Below, piece after piece: positions 17,962-29,200 of a stretch of DNA of 44,888 bases (the first letter of the stretch is position 1; every line of letters begins with the position of its first letter). This stretch comes from an uncultured Chloroflexota bacterium (lineage in GTDB: Bacteria; Chloroflexota; Anaerolineae; Promineifilales; Promineifilaceae): positions 1 through 44,888 of the forward strand of contig CAADGU010000187.1 of the NCBI GenBank assembly GCA_900696625.1, written 5' to 3'. The position numbers and the translations under genes were made by a program. Under the pieces are notes generated by a model. The model was not told the origin of the DNA and did not search any database. It was given only the letters and a program-made list of their open reading frames with translations.

Positions 17962-20900
17962 AACGCGCTTTCTGCGGCGAACCATTACCACCATCAGCCG
18001 CCTGATGGTCCGGTTCGGCGCTTAAATTGAGTTCAACCTGGGTGAATTTTGCGCCCAGCGCATGGCCGAGTTCTTTCACGGCCGTTTGCAGCGCACTTTC
18101 CATACTCAATGCGCCCTGAATCTTCTGTGTAATTTCGTTCACAATCCGTTCCCGTTCCGCGCGGCGGCGCGTTCTTTCAAATTGTTGGGCATTCAAGATA
18201 GAAACACCAATGGGGGTTGCCAGCGTCATCAGCAGATTCTGATCGCGCTCATTATAAAGCCGCGTCTCTTTGAAGGCGCTCATGCCGATGACCCCCAACA
18301 GCCTGGTACCCAGAATCATGGGCACACCCAGGTAGTTATCCGGCATCCGTGCCGCGTCAATTGTTCGGGCGCCGGCTGCGACCATATTTGCCGGCGTTTC
18401 ACCTACCAACAGCAACGGCCGTTTGGATTTGATAATTTGAGCTGTAAAACCACCCGCACCGCTCTCCATGGCTATTGGATCTATCTTGACCATCCCCTCC
18501 TCTTTATCCATAAAGAAGGGGAATGAAATCACGTCAGCCGCTTCATCATAAAGAGCAATATACAGGGTATGCGCCAGGAATGTTTCTTGAAGCTGCGCGC
18601 CAACCGCAGCCAACAAAGCAGCCAGTTCCAGCTGCGAACTGGCTACCTGGTTCAGGGTGTTAATGGTTGCCAATTCAGCGGCGCGTTCTTCAGTCTGAGC
18701 AAACAAACGCGCGTTTTGCAGCGCTGTAGCTACCTGCGAGGCCAGGGTTGATTGGATGTTGATGTCTTGGGTGGTGAAATGGTCAATCTGGTCTGACTGC
18801 ACATCCAGCACTCCAATCACCTGATTGCCGGCCATCAACGGCACAGCCATCTCCGAGCGTGTATCCGGCAGCAGCGGATTGGCCAAAAAGCCCTCATCCG
18901 CCTGCACATCATTAGCAATAACACCCTGACGAGCGCGGGCAGCGCGGGCTACCAGCGAGCGTTCACTGTCGAGCGGAATGCTGTACCCGGCAGCCACCAT
19001 TTCAGCGCCAGCCTTGCCGGCGCCGGCGGCCAGCACCAGGCTATTTTGCTCCTGATTGAGCAAGTAGATATGGGCATGGTACAGGTCAAAGTTATCTCTG
19101 GTCAGGTCTACCACGTCTTGCAGCAGGCGAGAAGCATCCAGGGTGGCGGCTACGGCCGTGCTGATTTCCGCCACCATTTGCAGTTCCAGCGCTCGTTTGG
19201 CCAGCGCCTCTTCAAACTGCCGCCGCTCCGTAATATCTTCAGAAATGCCCAACAAATACTTCGGATTACCTTCTGTATCCAGAATAGGCACCTTCCTGGT
19301 ATGCAAAGTACGAATACCTTGATGCACCGTTTGAATTGGCTCATCGGGAATATCTACAGCTATGCCATTGTTCAGCACCTCTCTGTCCTTAGCCACAAAA
19401 TATGCCGCCTCTTCGGGTGGGAAGAAATCATAATCATTCTTGCCAAGAAATGCTTCTTGTGGATGGCCTATAATGTCAGACCCCGTTTTATTCCAGCGTA
19501 CAAAACGCAAATCCTCGGCATCCTTTACAAACAACATAACCGGCAAGTTCTCAATGACCGAATCCAGGAAGCCGGTCGTTTCCTGCAACTCCGTTGCCCG
19601 GCTTTGCACTTCATCCAGCAGCAAAATACTGTCTACTACTGAAGCCGTTTGCGTGGCTATAGATAAATACAGCCGGCGATCTGCTTCCGTAAACGCATGG
19701 GGTTCAAGCCAACGGAGCAAAATGCTGCCTAACTGACGAGTACCAACGGCCAATGTCATAAAAACTAAAGCTTTGGTGCCGGTTTGGGCCAGGCCCATCT
19801 TAAACGTGGGGTCTAGCTCCTCGTTTTGGGTCAAATCTTCAACCAACAACACTCCCTCGCCAGAAGCCAGACGCAAGCGGGCCGAAGGCATTTCATCCAG
19901 ATGGAAACGGGAACCAACCGGGAGAACAGGGTTTGGCGCAGTGGTGGCTACCAGTTCTACCATGTCCGGTTCACCCGTTGCACCCAGTTCAAACTTAAAC
20001 AATGTGCCGGAAACGGCGCCAGCAGCCAACGCCGGCGCCGCCGCCGCGGCAATGGCTTCATCCAGCGTGGTAGCGGCATTCAGCCGGGCGCTGATGGCAA
20101 ACAAGGTTTGTACTTCTTGCAATGCGGCTTCCGTCTGGCTAAAGAGGCGGGCATTTTGAATGGCGGCAGCGGCCTGGAAAATAATTGTTTCCGCCAGGCG
20201 CTGCATATCAGCCGTTATCGTTTTGGCTTCGCTAAGTATATCCATCCCGACCGTGCCGATGACCTCATTACCCACCAGCATGGGCATCACAATCAACTGT
20301 CTGACGCCCTGTGCTTTTAACATCTCTCGCACGGGATACGTCAGGGGATTGGTAGTCACGTCAGCTACCACCACACTCTGCCGCGTCTGCACCACCTGCA
20401 ACGTCAGTTCGTTACCGGCAACGGGAATTTGCAGACCCAGCGCGCTCTGATTTTGCTCGCTGTCATAGGCTTCAGCCGTGATGACCAGATTTTCTTTGGC
20501 CGAGTCAAAAAGGGCAATACGCGCCTGGTCTACGCCCACACCTTCCACCAACCCCTGGGCTACCACCTCCATTGCCTGCTGAATATCCAAAATGGAACCA
20601 AGCTGACCGACGATCTGGTTGATGGTTGCCAGTTCTTCCGTACGTTTTTGCGTTTCGGCCAATGCCTGTTGGATTTCGGCAAAGAGGCGAGCATTTTCCA
20701 ATCCCACAGCGACGTAAGAGGCGATACCGGTCAGCAGTTCCAGGTCGGCTTCGGAGTAGGCGTTATAGGCATAACTTTGCACGGAAAGGATGCCGGTGAC
20801 GCGCTGCCCTGTTTTTAGGGGAATGAAAAGTTGGCTGGCGGTAGGCGGTTTTTCCAGGTCACCAATAATGGCCACGGCCGTATTCGCCTCTACTTGCCGC

Positions 20901-23900
20901 TGGAGTTCCCGCACCCCCTCAGGCGTGAGATTTACCAACTGGCGCTCGCCGGTTTGAATCACTTTATAGGAGTGGCTTGTTGGGGAGACAGCTACAGTAA
21001 TAGGTTCTCGACGTTCATCGGCTTCATAGCTGATGGGGATTTCCAGGGTGTTTGTTTCTTCATGGTATACGGAAACATGGAAGCTGTCGGTGGCGACAAT
21101 TTGCCGGATTTCCTGGTAAACGGCTTCTATGAGTTGTTCAGGTTTCAGTTGTTGGGCAACGGCCGTAGCCACCCGGTTAATGGCTGCCAACTGCCGCGCA
21201 CGAGTGTCCAATTGCTGACGGCTCAATTCCGACTCTTCAAAGAGGCGGGCGCGTTCCAACGCTTCGGCTACCTGCTGGGAAATGGAGGCCAGCAGCAATT
21301 GTTTGTCGGCAGAGACAGGCTGCCCGGATGGGTCACGCACACCCAAGACGCCGATGGTAGCGCCGCGCACAGTGAGGGGAGCGCGCACGGCCGTGTCATT
21401 GGCAATCGTTTCATGGACAACGGCCGTGTCCGGCGACCCATTGCGTTTAATCGGCTGCACCACATGCTGGTCATAGGTAAACCCTTGCAGCTCGGCCTGC
21501 CCGGTGGTCAGGAAAGATTCCCACCCTTCCCGGATCAACATTTGCTGCATACGGGTCAGTTCGTCTAATGCCTCCTGGGTGCGTTGATACTGCCGGGCAT
21601 TTTGAATAGCGGTAGCAATTTGCGCCGCCAGTGTTGTTTGAATGTTAATGTCCGTCTCGGTGAAGTAATTGACTTCACTGGCCTGGATGTCTAACACGCC
21701 CAACACCTGCTCACCGGCAATGAGCGGTGTTGCCAGTTCTGAACGAGTATTCGGCAGCAGCGGGTGGGGTAAGAAACTGGCCTCCGCCCGCACATCATTG
21801 GCAATGACGCCCTGGCGTAACCGGGCCGCGCGCGCCACCAACGATTGTTTTTGGCGCAGCGAAATTTGTCGCCCTTCAGTCGCCATCTGGCGGCCCACAT
21901 CGCCAGCGCCGGCCACCAGCGATAGGTATTGTTCATCCTGGCTTACCAGGTAAATGTGCGCATGGTACAGGTTAAATCGCTCTTTGGTCAGATCAGACAC
22001 CTGCTGTAACAGTCCATTTACATCCAGAATGGTGGTGGCAATACGGCTCAGGTCGGCCACGGTTTGCAGTTCCAGGGCCTGTTTCGTCACCGCCTGCTGC
22101 ACCTGTTTGTTGACGATCAGGCTGGCCAGGGCATTGGCGAAGAGGGTGATGAGGTCTGGTTCAAAGGGCTGCAACGGCCGTTGGCTCAACAAATTATCCA
22201 CCGCTATATACCCCAACGGGTGGTCTTCCTGCATCAGCAGCGCCATCACATGCCACCCCTGGCCTACCACCTCATAATCCTCATACAAATCGGCATATTC
22301 ATTCACCATACGGCGCTCGCGCGAAGCCATGATGTTGGCAAACCAATCGCCATAAGCAGACATGGGATGAGACAAATGCGTTTCATCTGTCAGATTGCCG
22401 TGTTTGTCGGTGCCAAATGTGCCCCGCATCATCAACAGGTCTTCATCAAACGTCCAGATACCCAACCGGTCAAACCCTAACCGGGAATGACCCATTAAAA
22501 TCGCCTGCTGGAACACATCGGGCAGCGTCTCTAAGCGAGAAAGCTCTGTGGTCATCTCCTGCAAATTGGCTAATTTTTCCTGAAAACTGCGCGCCAACTG
22601 CTCGCTGGTGCGGATCGCTTCCTCGGCCGCCTTGCGCTCGGAAATATCGCGCATGGTCATGCTAAAGCTGGTCGGATGGCCGTCCACATCATAGTTAATG
22701 CCAATGGTTTCTTCGGTGGGGATGATGTCACCTTTGACCGTAATCACATTGGCTTCGGCAGACCACCCCCCCTTTTCCAAAGCGGTCGGAATGCCCTCTT
22801 GCAGCAATCTTTGAGCATCTTCCGGTAAATAAACAGTGGTTGTATCCAACTGCGACACATCAAAATTAGATGGATACCCCAACATCTTCAGGCCAGACGG
22901 GTTCACATAGATCCCTTTACCCTCCAATGTGCCCACCCCAATAAAATCAGGATGGTTTTCGACAATTGATGAAAGCATTTCACTGCGTTCAAACTGGCGG
23001 GTACGGTCAACCACTGTTGCCAACTGCCCCATCACAGCGCGGTAAATACGTTTTTCCTGGGCGGTAAATTCCCGCTGCTTCCCCCAATTCACCACAACCA
23101 GGCCAACCCAACGGCCGACCACCGTCAGGGGCAGTAAAGCTGCCGCAATCGCCCCCGTTTGCTTGAAGGCCATTCTGGTGGCCTCATCCACATGAGGGTC
23201 TACATCAACATCACTGATGAAGAGGGGATTCTCCGCGTCCGAGATCCAAAAGGCAGACATGGGGAAATCTGGCAGATAAAAGCGATTGTGCAGCGACAGG
23301 TTAGGCTGCTCGCTGCGTGACCACAAGGCTACCACTTCTGCCCAGGTTGGCTGCCCGCTTTGATCCAGGTCAAAAGTCAGTAAGGTGACGTTGGTGGCGC
23401 CGGTATCAATGGCGGTTTGGGCAGCGGCTAACAGAGACTCTTCCAAATTGGCAGCCTGGCTGAGCCGCTGGCTGACCTGGTAAAGCTGTTCGGCTTCTTG
23501 TAATGCTGCCTGGATGTGTTGCGTGGCCTGCACCGCTTCAACCACGGAGAATGTTTGCTGCGCCAGATTGGAGAAAATGCGTTCATCCCGGCCGGTGAAT
23601 GAATGGGGTGTATTCCAGTTAAAAACGATCAAACCGGCCCAACGCTCTTGGGCATATAAAGGCAGCACGGCCGTCGCCAGAATTTTGATCTGGGTGTGCA
23701 GCCGGCGCAGTTCCGGGCTGATAGCTTCGTGGGTAGCGGTGTCAGCAATGAGCAACGGCCGTTCCGGGGATGAGAGCCATAAGGAAGTAAAACCAAAACC
23801 GGGCAAATAATACCGGGTTCCTTTGGGGATGCCCCCTTCGCCCGTATGCCAGGAAGCCTGCACCACTGCCCATTCCGGGCGGCCGGCCATATCATTTTCA

Positions 23901-26296
23901 AAAAATAACAGTTGGGCAGAAGTGGCGCCCAGGCGACGGCCGTAACTGCTAACCGCCTCTAAAATTTGTTCCGGCTGGCCCGCCTGCGTCAATTCAGAAG
24001 CAATATCATACTGAATGTTGGTCTGCTCCACCTGCTGCGCGTTTTGAATAGCCACTGCCACCTGGTTGGCAATGGATTGCAGCAGCGCCACACTTTCCTC
24101 GTTTAGCCCATAGGCCACATTGTGCTGCACATCCAGCACGCCCAACACATCATCTCCCAGGGCAATGGGAATGGCAACCTCTGCTTTGGTATCTGGCAGC
24201 AGGGGATTGGGCAGCCAGTGGTTATCCTGAGAGACATCGGGGATCAATACCACCTGATTGGTAGCTGCTGCCCGGCCCACCACACCCTGGTTGACGCGCA
24301 GTTTGTGCCCGGCAACCAGCATTTCCTGGCCGGCCTGCCCCGTGCCGCCGGCCATCAACAGATATAGTTTGGAGGCATCGAACAGATAAATTTGGGCATG
24401 GTAATAGTGAAAAGCGTCACGGGTCTGGTTCACCACTTCCGTTACCAATTCATCCAGGTCAAGGATGGTGGAAAGGCGGCGGCTGACTTCCGTGCTGGTA
24501 GCCAATGCCTGGGTACGGTCGGCTACGCGGCTTTCCAGCGTGCCAATGAAGGCGCGCAACTGCGCCGTCATGTTGTTAAATGCCTGGGCCAACACGCCAA
24601 TTTCGTCTTGTGTTTCTACAGGCGCCTGACGATTGATGTCACCACCGGCAATGAGTACGGCCGTGTCCGTTAGACGATTCACAGGGCCGGTAAACAGCCG
24701 GGCAAAATACGCCGCCAACAGACTGCCAACGGCAACGGCCGTGAGCGCCAGCAGGATACTGACACGCTCCTGCGCATCTACTGGCGCCAGGGCTTTCTGA
24801 ACCGGTTGATGCACAATAACAGACCAGCCCAGCGTATCGACAGATGGAATAAGCCCAAACGTAGAAATGGGGGATAGATGAATGAGACTGCTTTCACCAT
24901 CAATATCATCAATGGCATTGGGCGCCAGGTTATCACGCAGCAAATTCAGCGTAGCCGGGGCTATATTTGGCGGCGCCAGATGCAGTTCACCGGTTGTATG
25001 TTCATCTTCATCATGCAGCATCAGGTCACCAAACAAGATATTGCTGCGAACCGACTCCCCCAACTCTCCCGTTTCGGCCACCAGTTTTTGGAGCTGCTGC
25101 AAAGCTAATGTGGTACGCAGAATACCCACCACCTGATTGCCAGAATAAATGGGTATGGCAATGGGAATACCGGTGGCACCCGTAACCGGGTCTTGCTGCG
25201 GCAAATCAATGTAGATAGCACCATCCCCCTGGTTGTAGGCAGCCTGCCACCAGCTTTCTCCGCTGTAATCAAACCTGTCCACATGGGATGTGGCCCCCAC
25301 CAGCGCGCCGTAACTGTTTGTCACCAACAGTACCAAATTTTCAGGGAAATTGTATTGATAGTTACGCAAGATACCGGCTGTGGCATTGTTGGTAAACCTG
25401 TTCACAATGCCCGATCCGGCCGGGGCCGTAAGCCACTCGGCATTGAGTTGGTCAATGGTGTCCGAAATTTCCGCTGGCGTGCCGGTGTACTCCCGGTTAT
25501 TGCTGCGAACAAGGAGAGTTAACCCGTTGTCCAGACTGAAAGCCCGCAAGACACTCACTTCCCGCCCTAATAGTTCACTCACGGCCAAAGACTGAGAGGC
25601 ACTCACTGTGTGATACTGTTCATTCAATTGACTGGTAAGGTTACGCCGGGTGATACCGTTCACGACTACTGTGGTTAAGATAACGGTGATGACGACCAGG
25701 GCCACGGCGGCTGAAATGAGCTTGGTCCGCAGGGAGTACGTGGGAAACTGCCGGATGGCTACAGCCATTGTCAACACAATCAGAACAACGGCCGTGACAT
25801 AAATAATGCGCAAGTCTGTCTGGGATATACCACCACGTTCAGCCGGCCAAAACGTATCCAAAACAATCAAAATGGCACCGGTGAGGAAGGCAGTCACCAC
25901 CCCCCAGGCAACTGTTCGGGACGGCAAGGTCTGGCTGGCAAGCAGCACAATGATCAGCGTGATGGAAATGGTGAGTGGTAAACCAATTTCCGTCAGCCGG
26001 GTAATGAGAAACAGGTCAAAGCCAAATAACACAAGGGCAACCAGGGTAATGGCCAGGGTGACACGGCCGTGCCTGACCAACAAGGCTCCTACCCCCATCA
26101 ACAGGGCCGCCACAATGCCAAAACCCGGCTCAATCAGGTCGTGGTAGTTGCCATCACCATCGGTAAGCTGCCGGATGAAAATGATGGTGGCGGCCAGACC
26201 CACGATCAGGCCCATGGCTATTAACAACCGATAGGCACGCCTGATTCGTTTTGTTTCTTCAGATGTTTCTTCTGCCTGTTGGTGAAGTAATGTCAT
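17960..26296 (-). CDS. 2778-aa membrane Cache-HAMP-multi-GAF sensor without kinase domain
   Basis: Largest gene of the window. About six membrane segments (20-190) precede a periplasmic dCache-like domain (about 215-500), a further membrane segment (about 515-535) and HAMP (535-585). The cytoplasmic part reads GAF x3 (605-1105), PAS (1105-1225), GAF x2 (1235-1575), the Trp-containing half-GAF module (1585-1690, Trp1592), GAF x3 (1700-2230), PAS (2240-2360), GAF x2 (2370-2700) and the shared C-terminal module (2695-2745). That is ten GAF and two PAS domains. No catalytic output is present. Its ATG overlaps the preceding stop codon as ATGA (26293-26296), a coupled pair. The N-terminal architecture closely matches the 823-aa protein encoded at 34164-36635, so the two are paralogues. 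GAF ligands cannot be read from sequence; the Cache domain would bind a small periplasmic molecule. Confidence 0.92.
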   Translation of the reverse strand: MTLLHQQAEETSEETKRIRRAYRLLIAMGLIVGLAATIIFIRQLTDGDGNYHDLIEPGFGIVAALLMGVGALLVRHGRVTLAITLVALVLFGFDLFLITRLTEIGLPLTISITLIIVLLASQTLPSRTVAWGVVTAFLTGAILIVLDTFWPAERGGISQTDLRIIYVTAVVLIVLTMAVAIRQFPTYSLRTKLISAAVALVVITVILTTVVVNGITRRNLTSQLNEQYHTVSASQSLAVSELLGREVSVLRAFSLDNGLTLLVRSNNREYTGTPAEISDTIDQLNAEWLTAPAGSGIVNRFTNNATAGILRNYQYNFPENLVLLVTNSYGALVGATSHVDRFDYSGESWWQAAYNQGDGAIYIDLPQQDPVTGATGIPIAIPIYSGNQVVGILRTTLALQQLQKLVAETGELGESVRSNILFGDLMLHDEDEHTTGELHLAPPNIAPATLNLLRDNLAPNAIDDIDGESSLIHLSPISTFGLIPSVDTLGWSVIVHQPVQKALAPVDAQERVSILLALTAVAVGSLLAAYFARLFTGPVNRLTDTAVLIAGGDINRQAPVETQDEIGVLAQAFNNMTAQLRAFIGTLESRVADRTQALATSTEVSRRLSTILDLDELVTEVVNQTRDAFHYYHAQIYLFDASKLYLLMAGGTGQAGQEMLVAGHKLRVNQGVVGRAAATNQVVLIPDVSQDNHWLPNPLLPDTKAEVAIPIALGDDVLGVLDVQHNVAYGLNEESVALLQSIANQVAVAIQNAQQVEQTNIQYDIASELTQAGQPEQILEAVSSYGRRLGATSAQLLFFENDMAGRPEWAVVQASWHTGEGGIPKGTRYYLPGFGFTSLWLSSPERPLLIADTATHEAISPELRRLHTQIKILATAVLPLYAQERWAGLIVFNWNTPHSFTGRDERIFSNLAQQTFSVVEAVQATQHIQAALQEAEQLYQVSQRLSQAANLEESLLAAAQTAIDTGATNVTLLTFDLDQSGQPTWAEVVALWSRSEQPNLSLHNRFYLPDFPMSAFWISDAENPLFISDVDVDPHVDEATRMAFKQTGAIAAALLPLTVVGRWVGLVVVNWGKQREFTAQEKRIYRAVMGQLATVVDRTRQFERSEMLSSIVENHPDFIGVGTLEGKGIYVNPSGLKMLGYPSNFDVSQLDTTTVYLPEDAQRLLQEGIPTALEKGGWSAEANVITVKGDIIPTEETIGINYDVDGHPTSFSMTMRDISERKAAEEAIRTSEQLARSFQEKLANLQEMTTELSRLETLPDVFQQAILMGHSRLGFDRLGIWTFDEDLLMMRGTFGTDKHGNLTDETHLSHPMSAYGDWFANIMASRERRMVNEYADLYEDYEVVGQGWHVMALLMQEDHPLGYIAVDNLLSQRPLQPFEPDLITLFANALASLIVNKQVQQAVTKQALELQTVADLSRIATTILDVNGLLQQVSDLTKERFNLYHAHIYLVSQDEQYLSLVAGAGDVGRQMATEGRQISLRQKQSLVARAARLRQGVIANDVRAEASFLPHPLLPNTRSELATPLIAGEQVLGVLDIQASEVNYFTETDINIQTTLAAQIATAIQNARQYQRTQEALDELTRMQQMLIREGWESFLTTGQAELQGFTYDQHVVQPIKRNGSPDTAVVHETIANDTAVRAPLTVRGATIGVLGVRDPSGQPVSADKQLLLASISQQVAEALERARLFEESELSRQQLDTRARQLAAINRVATAVAQQLKPEQLIEAVYQEIRQIVATDSFHVSVYHEETNTLEIPISYEADERREPITVAVSPTSHSYKVIQTGERQLVNLTPEGVRELQRQVEANTAVAIIGDLEKPPTASQLFIPLKTGQRVTGILSVQSYAYNAYSEADLELLTGIASYVAVGLENARLFAEIQQALAETQKRTEELATINQIVGQLGSILDIQQAMEVVAQGLVEGVGVDQARIALFDSAKENLVITAEAYDSEQNQSALGLQIPVAGNELTLQVVQTRQSVVVADVTTNPLTYPVREMLKAQGVRQLIVMPMLVGNEVIGTVGMDILSEAKTITADMQRLAETIIFQAAAAIQNARLFSQTEAALQEVQTLFAISARLNAATTLDEAIAAAAAPALAAGAVSGTLFKFELGATGEPDMVELVATTAPNPVLPVGSRFHLDEMPSARLRLASGEGVLLVEDLTQNEELDPTFKMGLAQTGTKALVFMTLAVGTRQLGSILLRWLEPHAFTEADRRLYLSIATQTASVVDSILLLDEVQSRATELQETTGFLDSVIENLPVMLFVKDAEDLRFVRWNKTGSDIIGHPQEAFLGKNDYDFFPPEEAAYFVAKDREVLNNGIAVDIPDEPIQTVHQGIRTLHTRKVPILDTEGNPKYLLGISEDITERRQFEEALAKRALELQMVAEISTAVAATLDASRLLQDVVDLTRDNFDLYHAHIYLLNQEQNSLVLAAGAGKAGAEMVAAGYSIPLDSERSLVARAARARQGVIANDVQADEGFLANPLLPDTRSEMAVPLMAGNQVIGVLDVQSDQIDHFTTQDINIQSTLASQVATALQNARLFAQTEERAAELATINTLNQVASSQLELAALLAAVGAQLQETFLAHTLYIALYDEAADVISFPFFMDKEEGMVKIDPIAMESGAGGFTAQIIKSKRPLLLVGETPANMVAAGARTIDAARMPDNYLGVPMILGTRLLGVIGMSAFKETRLYNERDQNLLMTLATPIGVSILNAQQFERTRRRAERERIVNEITQKIQGALSMESALQTAVKELGHALGAKFTQVELNLSAEPDHQAADGGNGSPQKAR

Positions 26297-29200
26297 AATA
26301 CCTTACCCAAGTTGTTGGTGGCTTTATTCGTGAAGGGGCCGGTGTCGGGCACGGCCGTTGCCGGTTCTTCCAGATACACAAATGCTTCCAAACTCAAGGC
26401 ACGGCCTACCTCTTGCACGGCCGTGCGCAAAACCGATTCGGCATCTACGGCCGTGTACACCCGTTCCGACACCCGCCGCAAAATCTGCTCTTGTTGGGCG
26501 CGCGCCTGGGTTTCTTCAATCAGGCGAATGGTTTGCGCCACCGCCGCCGCCTGGTCTACCAGACTGCTGATCTGGCGTATATCCGCCTCCGTCAGGTCTT
26601 GCGGCGCAATCGAGCGAGCCATGACCAGACCAAGCCATTGATCCCCAATGACCAGCGGGAAAACAGCCAGACTACTGACCTCAAAGTGGTCTATCAGGAA
26701 CGCGCGGATTGCCTCGTCCAACTCCGTATCGGTATGGACATTATTCACCACAAACGGATGATCCTTTGTCAGGGCGTCAGCTACCGGGAATTGATCTACC
26801 TGAGACACATCCCCAACTGCTCCCACCAAACCTATCCCCACCATATCCATCATCGCCGCCGTCATCATCGTTTGCGGGCGCGTATCACGCCAGGGCTGAT
26901 CAAAAAAATGTATCTCTATCTGATCCATCCACTGCAAGGCGGTTGAGGCCACCAACGCCTCCAGAATTTCGTCCAGGGTTGTTGCCCTTACCACCCGCTC
27001 ACTACCGGTATACAGCTGATCCGTCTGGGCGCGAGCAAGTTCTGTCTCTTCAAAGAGGCGAGCGCGCTCTAATGCTTCGGCCACTTGCACGGCAATGTTA
27101 GCCAACAATGCCTCAGTTTCTGGGGAGACTGGCGTCCCTGCGTCTTTACGCACACCTAATTTGCCGATGGTAAGACCACGCGCCTGCACCGGAATCACAA
27201 TGGCTTCTTCGGCCGTGAGACCAGGGAGGGAGGCCCCAACCGCCGGGTCAGACGCCTCCATTTCGGCAGAGAACATGATCGGCTGGAGTTCCTGACGGTT
27301 AGCAATGTACCCCTGTATGGCCCGCTGCCGGCTGTTTCTAAATGATTCCCAGCTTTGCCCGGTGACTACGCGCTGTAAGGAACGAAGTTCTTCCAGTGCG
27401 GTTTGTGTCTGTTGGTACTGGCGAGCATTTTGCAGCGAGATGGCAACTTGGGAAGCGAGCGTGGTAAAGATATTGAGGTCTTCGGCCGTAAATGCGCCTG
27501 GCTCGTTTGATTGAATATCTAACACCCCTAATACCTGCCCGCCCACCAGCAGCGGTGTGACGATTTCCGCTTTTGTCTCAGGCAGCAGCGGGTGGGGCAT
27601 GTAGTCTGGTTCGGTGGATACATCATTGATGAGGATGCCCTGGCCGGTGCGGGCGGCGCGGGCTACCAATGATTTAAGGGTGCGCTGTGATAAACGTGGG
27701 CTTTGGCTGGCGGCAGCAACGGTTAAATTGCCGGCCGCGCCGGTAAGAACGAGATCGTTCTCTTCCAGGATGAACACGGCCGTCTGGTAAAGGCCAAAAG
27801 CGGCATGTGTTAATTCGGCTACTTCTTGGGCCAGTTGGGCGGGATTGCGGTTGGCGGCAACGGCCGTGCTGATTTCAGCCACCTTCTGCAAATTTTCGGC
27901 CTGCGTCTGCAACTGCGCCAACAACTGGTGGTTTTCAATATAACTGCTAATACGCCGCCCTACACTACCAATGACCGCGCTATCTTCATCACGGAAATTC
28001 AGGGCCGGATCAAGATAAGCAATATGGACACGCCCCACAAATTCCCCACGAACCGTCAGGTCTTCCACCATGTGGCGGGGCAGTTCGATGGCCCGGCTTT
28101 CGCCAAAGATTTTGTCACCCATGGTCACCGCGGTAATACAGGCTTCTGGGTGGCTCATGGTTTGCGGAATGCGCCGGGTGATCCAGGTCATAAACTCATC
28201 TATGGCCGAAACTTCCTCAGCTTTGCGCCCAATTTCGTTTAGTAGATTCAACTGCTTCAGCCGTTCGGCCAACTGCTGCTCAATCTGCTTCCGTTCGGTA
28301 ATGTCTGTGGAGAGGCCAATGAGATATTTGGGATCACCATCAGCGCCCACAACAGGCGCTTTGAGGGTGTGCAGCACCACCTTACCGTTTACGCCTTCAA
28401 CTACTTCTTCAGGGACTTCCACCAATTTCTTGTTTTGTAATACCTGGTAATCCTGGTCGGCAAAACTGGCGGCTGTTTCCGGTGGGAAAAAATCATAATG
28501 GTTTTTGCCTTCTATTTCTGAGGCCGACAGCCCTACCAACTCTTCCATGCCCTTGCTAACCCGAACATAGCGCAAATTTTCTGCCTCTTTCACAAACAGG
28601 ATAAGCGGAATGTTGGCCACAATAGAGTCCAGGAAAAGGGTGGTTTCGGCCATTTCCGTCAGCAGTTCCGCATTTTGAATGGCCACCGCTAATTGGGCGG
28701 TCAAGGTCTGAAAGGCGGGTAAGGCTGCTTCATTAAGGCTGTTGGCCTGGCTGCTTTGCACATCTAAAACACCTACAACCCGGTCGGCCGTTATCAGGGG
28801 GATAGCCATTTCCGAGCGGGTATCAGGCAGCGCCGGGTTGGGGCGGAAAAAGTCGCTGGTTTGGGTATCGGGCACAATAACCGGTTGAGCGTGGGTTGCG
28901 GCACGGCCGTTGATAGAATGTTCATCTACCGGCAGGCGATGCCCCTGCGCCAGCAGGTCTTGCCCCACCGTTCCGATGCCTGCCCGCAGCCGCAGCCACT
29001 GTCCGGTTTCATCCGTCAGATAAATCTGGGTGTAGTACAGGTCAAAGCGTTCACGGATAAGCGTGACCGCCTGCTGCAATAGATCATCCAGGTCCCGAAT
29101 TTGGGCGATCACCTGCCCTACCTCCGTCGCCAGCATCAGGTCAGTTGTACGCTCCCGCACACGATCTTCCAACGATTGGCTAAATGCTTGTAATTGTTTG

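Noticed and set aside
17960-26296. Giant polyketide or non-ribosomal peptide synthetase
   Set aside because: Length alone suggested it, but the sequence is made of GAF, PAS, HAMP and Cache units with no adenylation, ketosynthase or carrier motifs.
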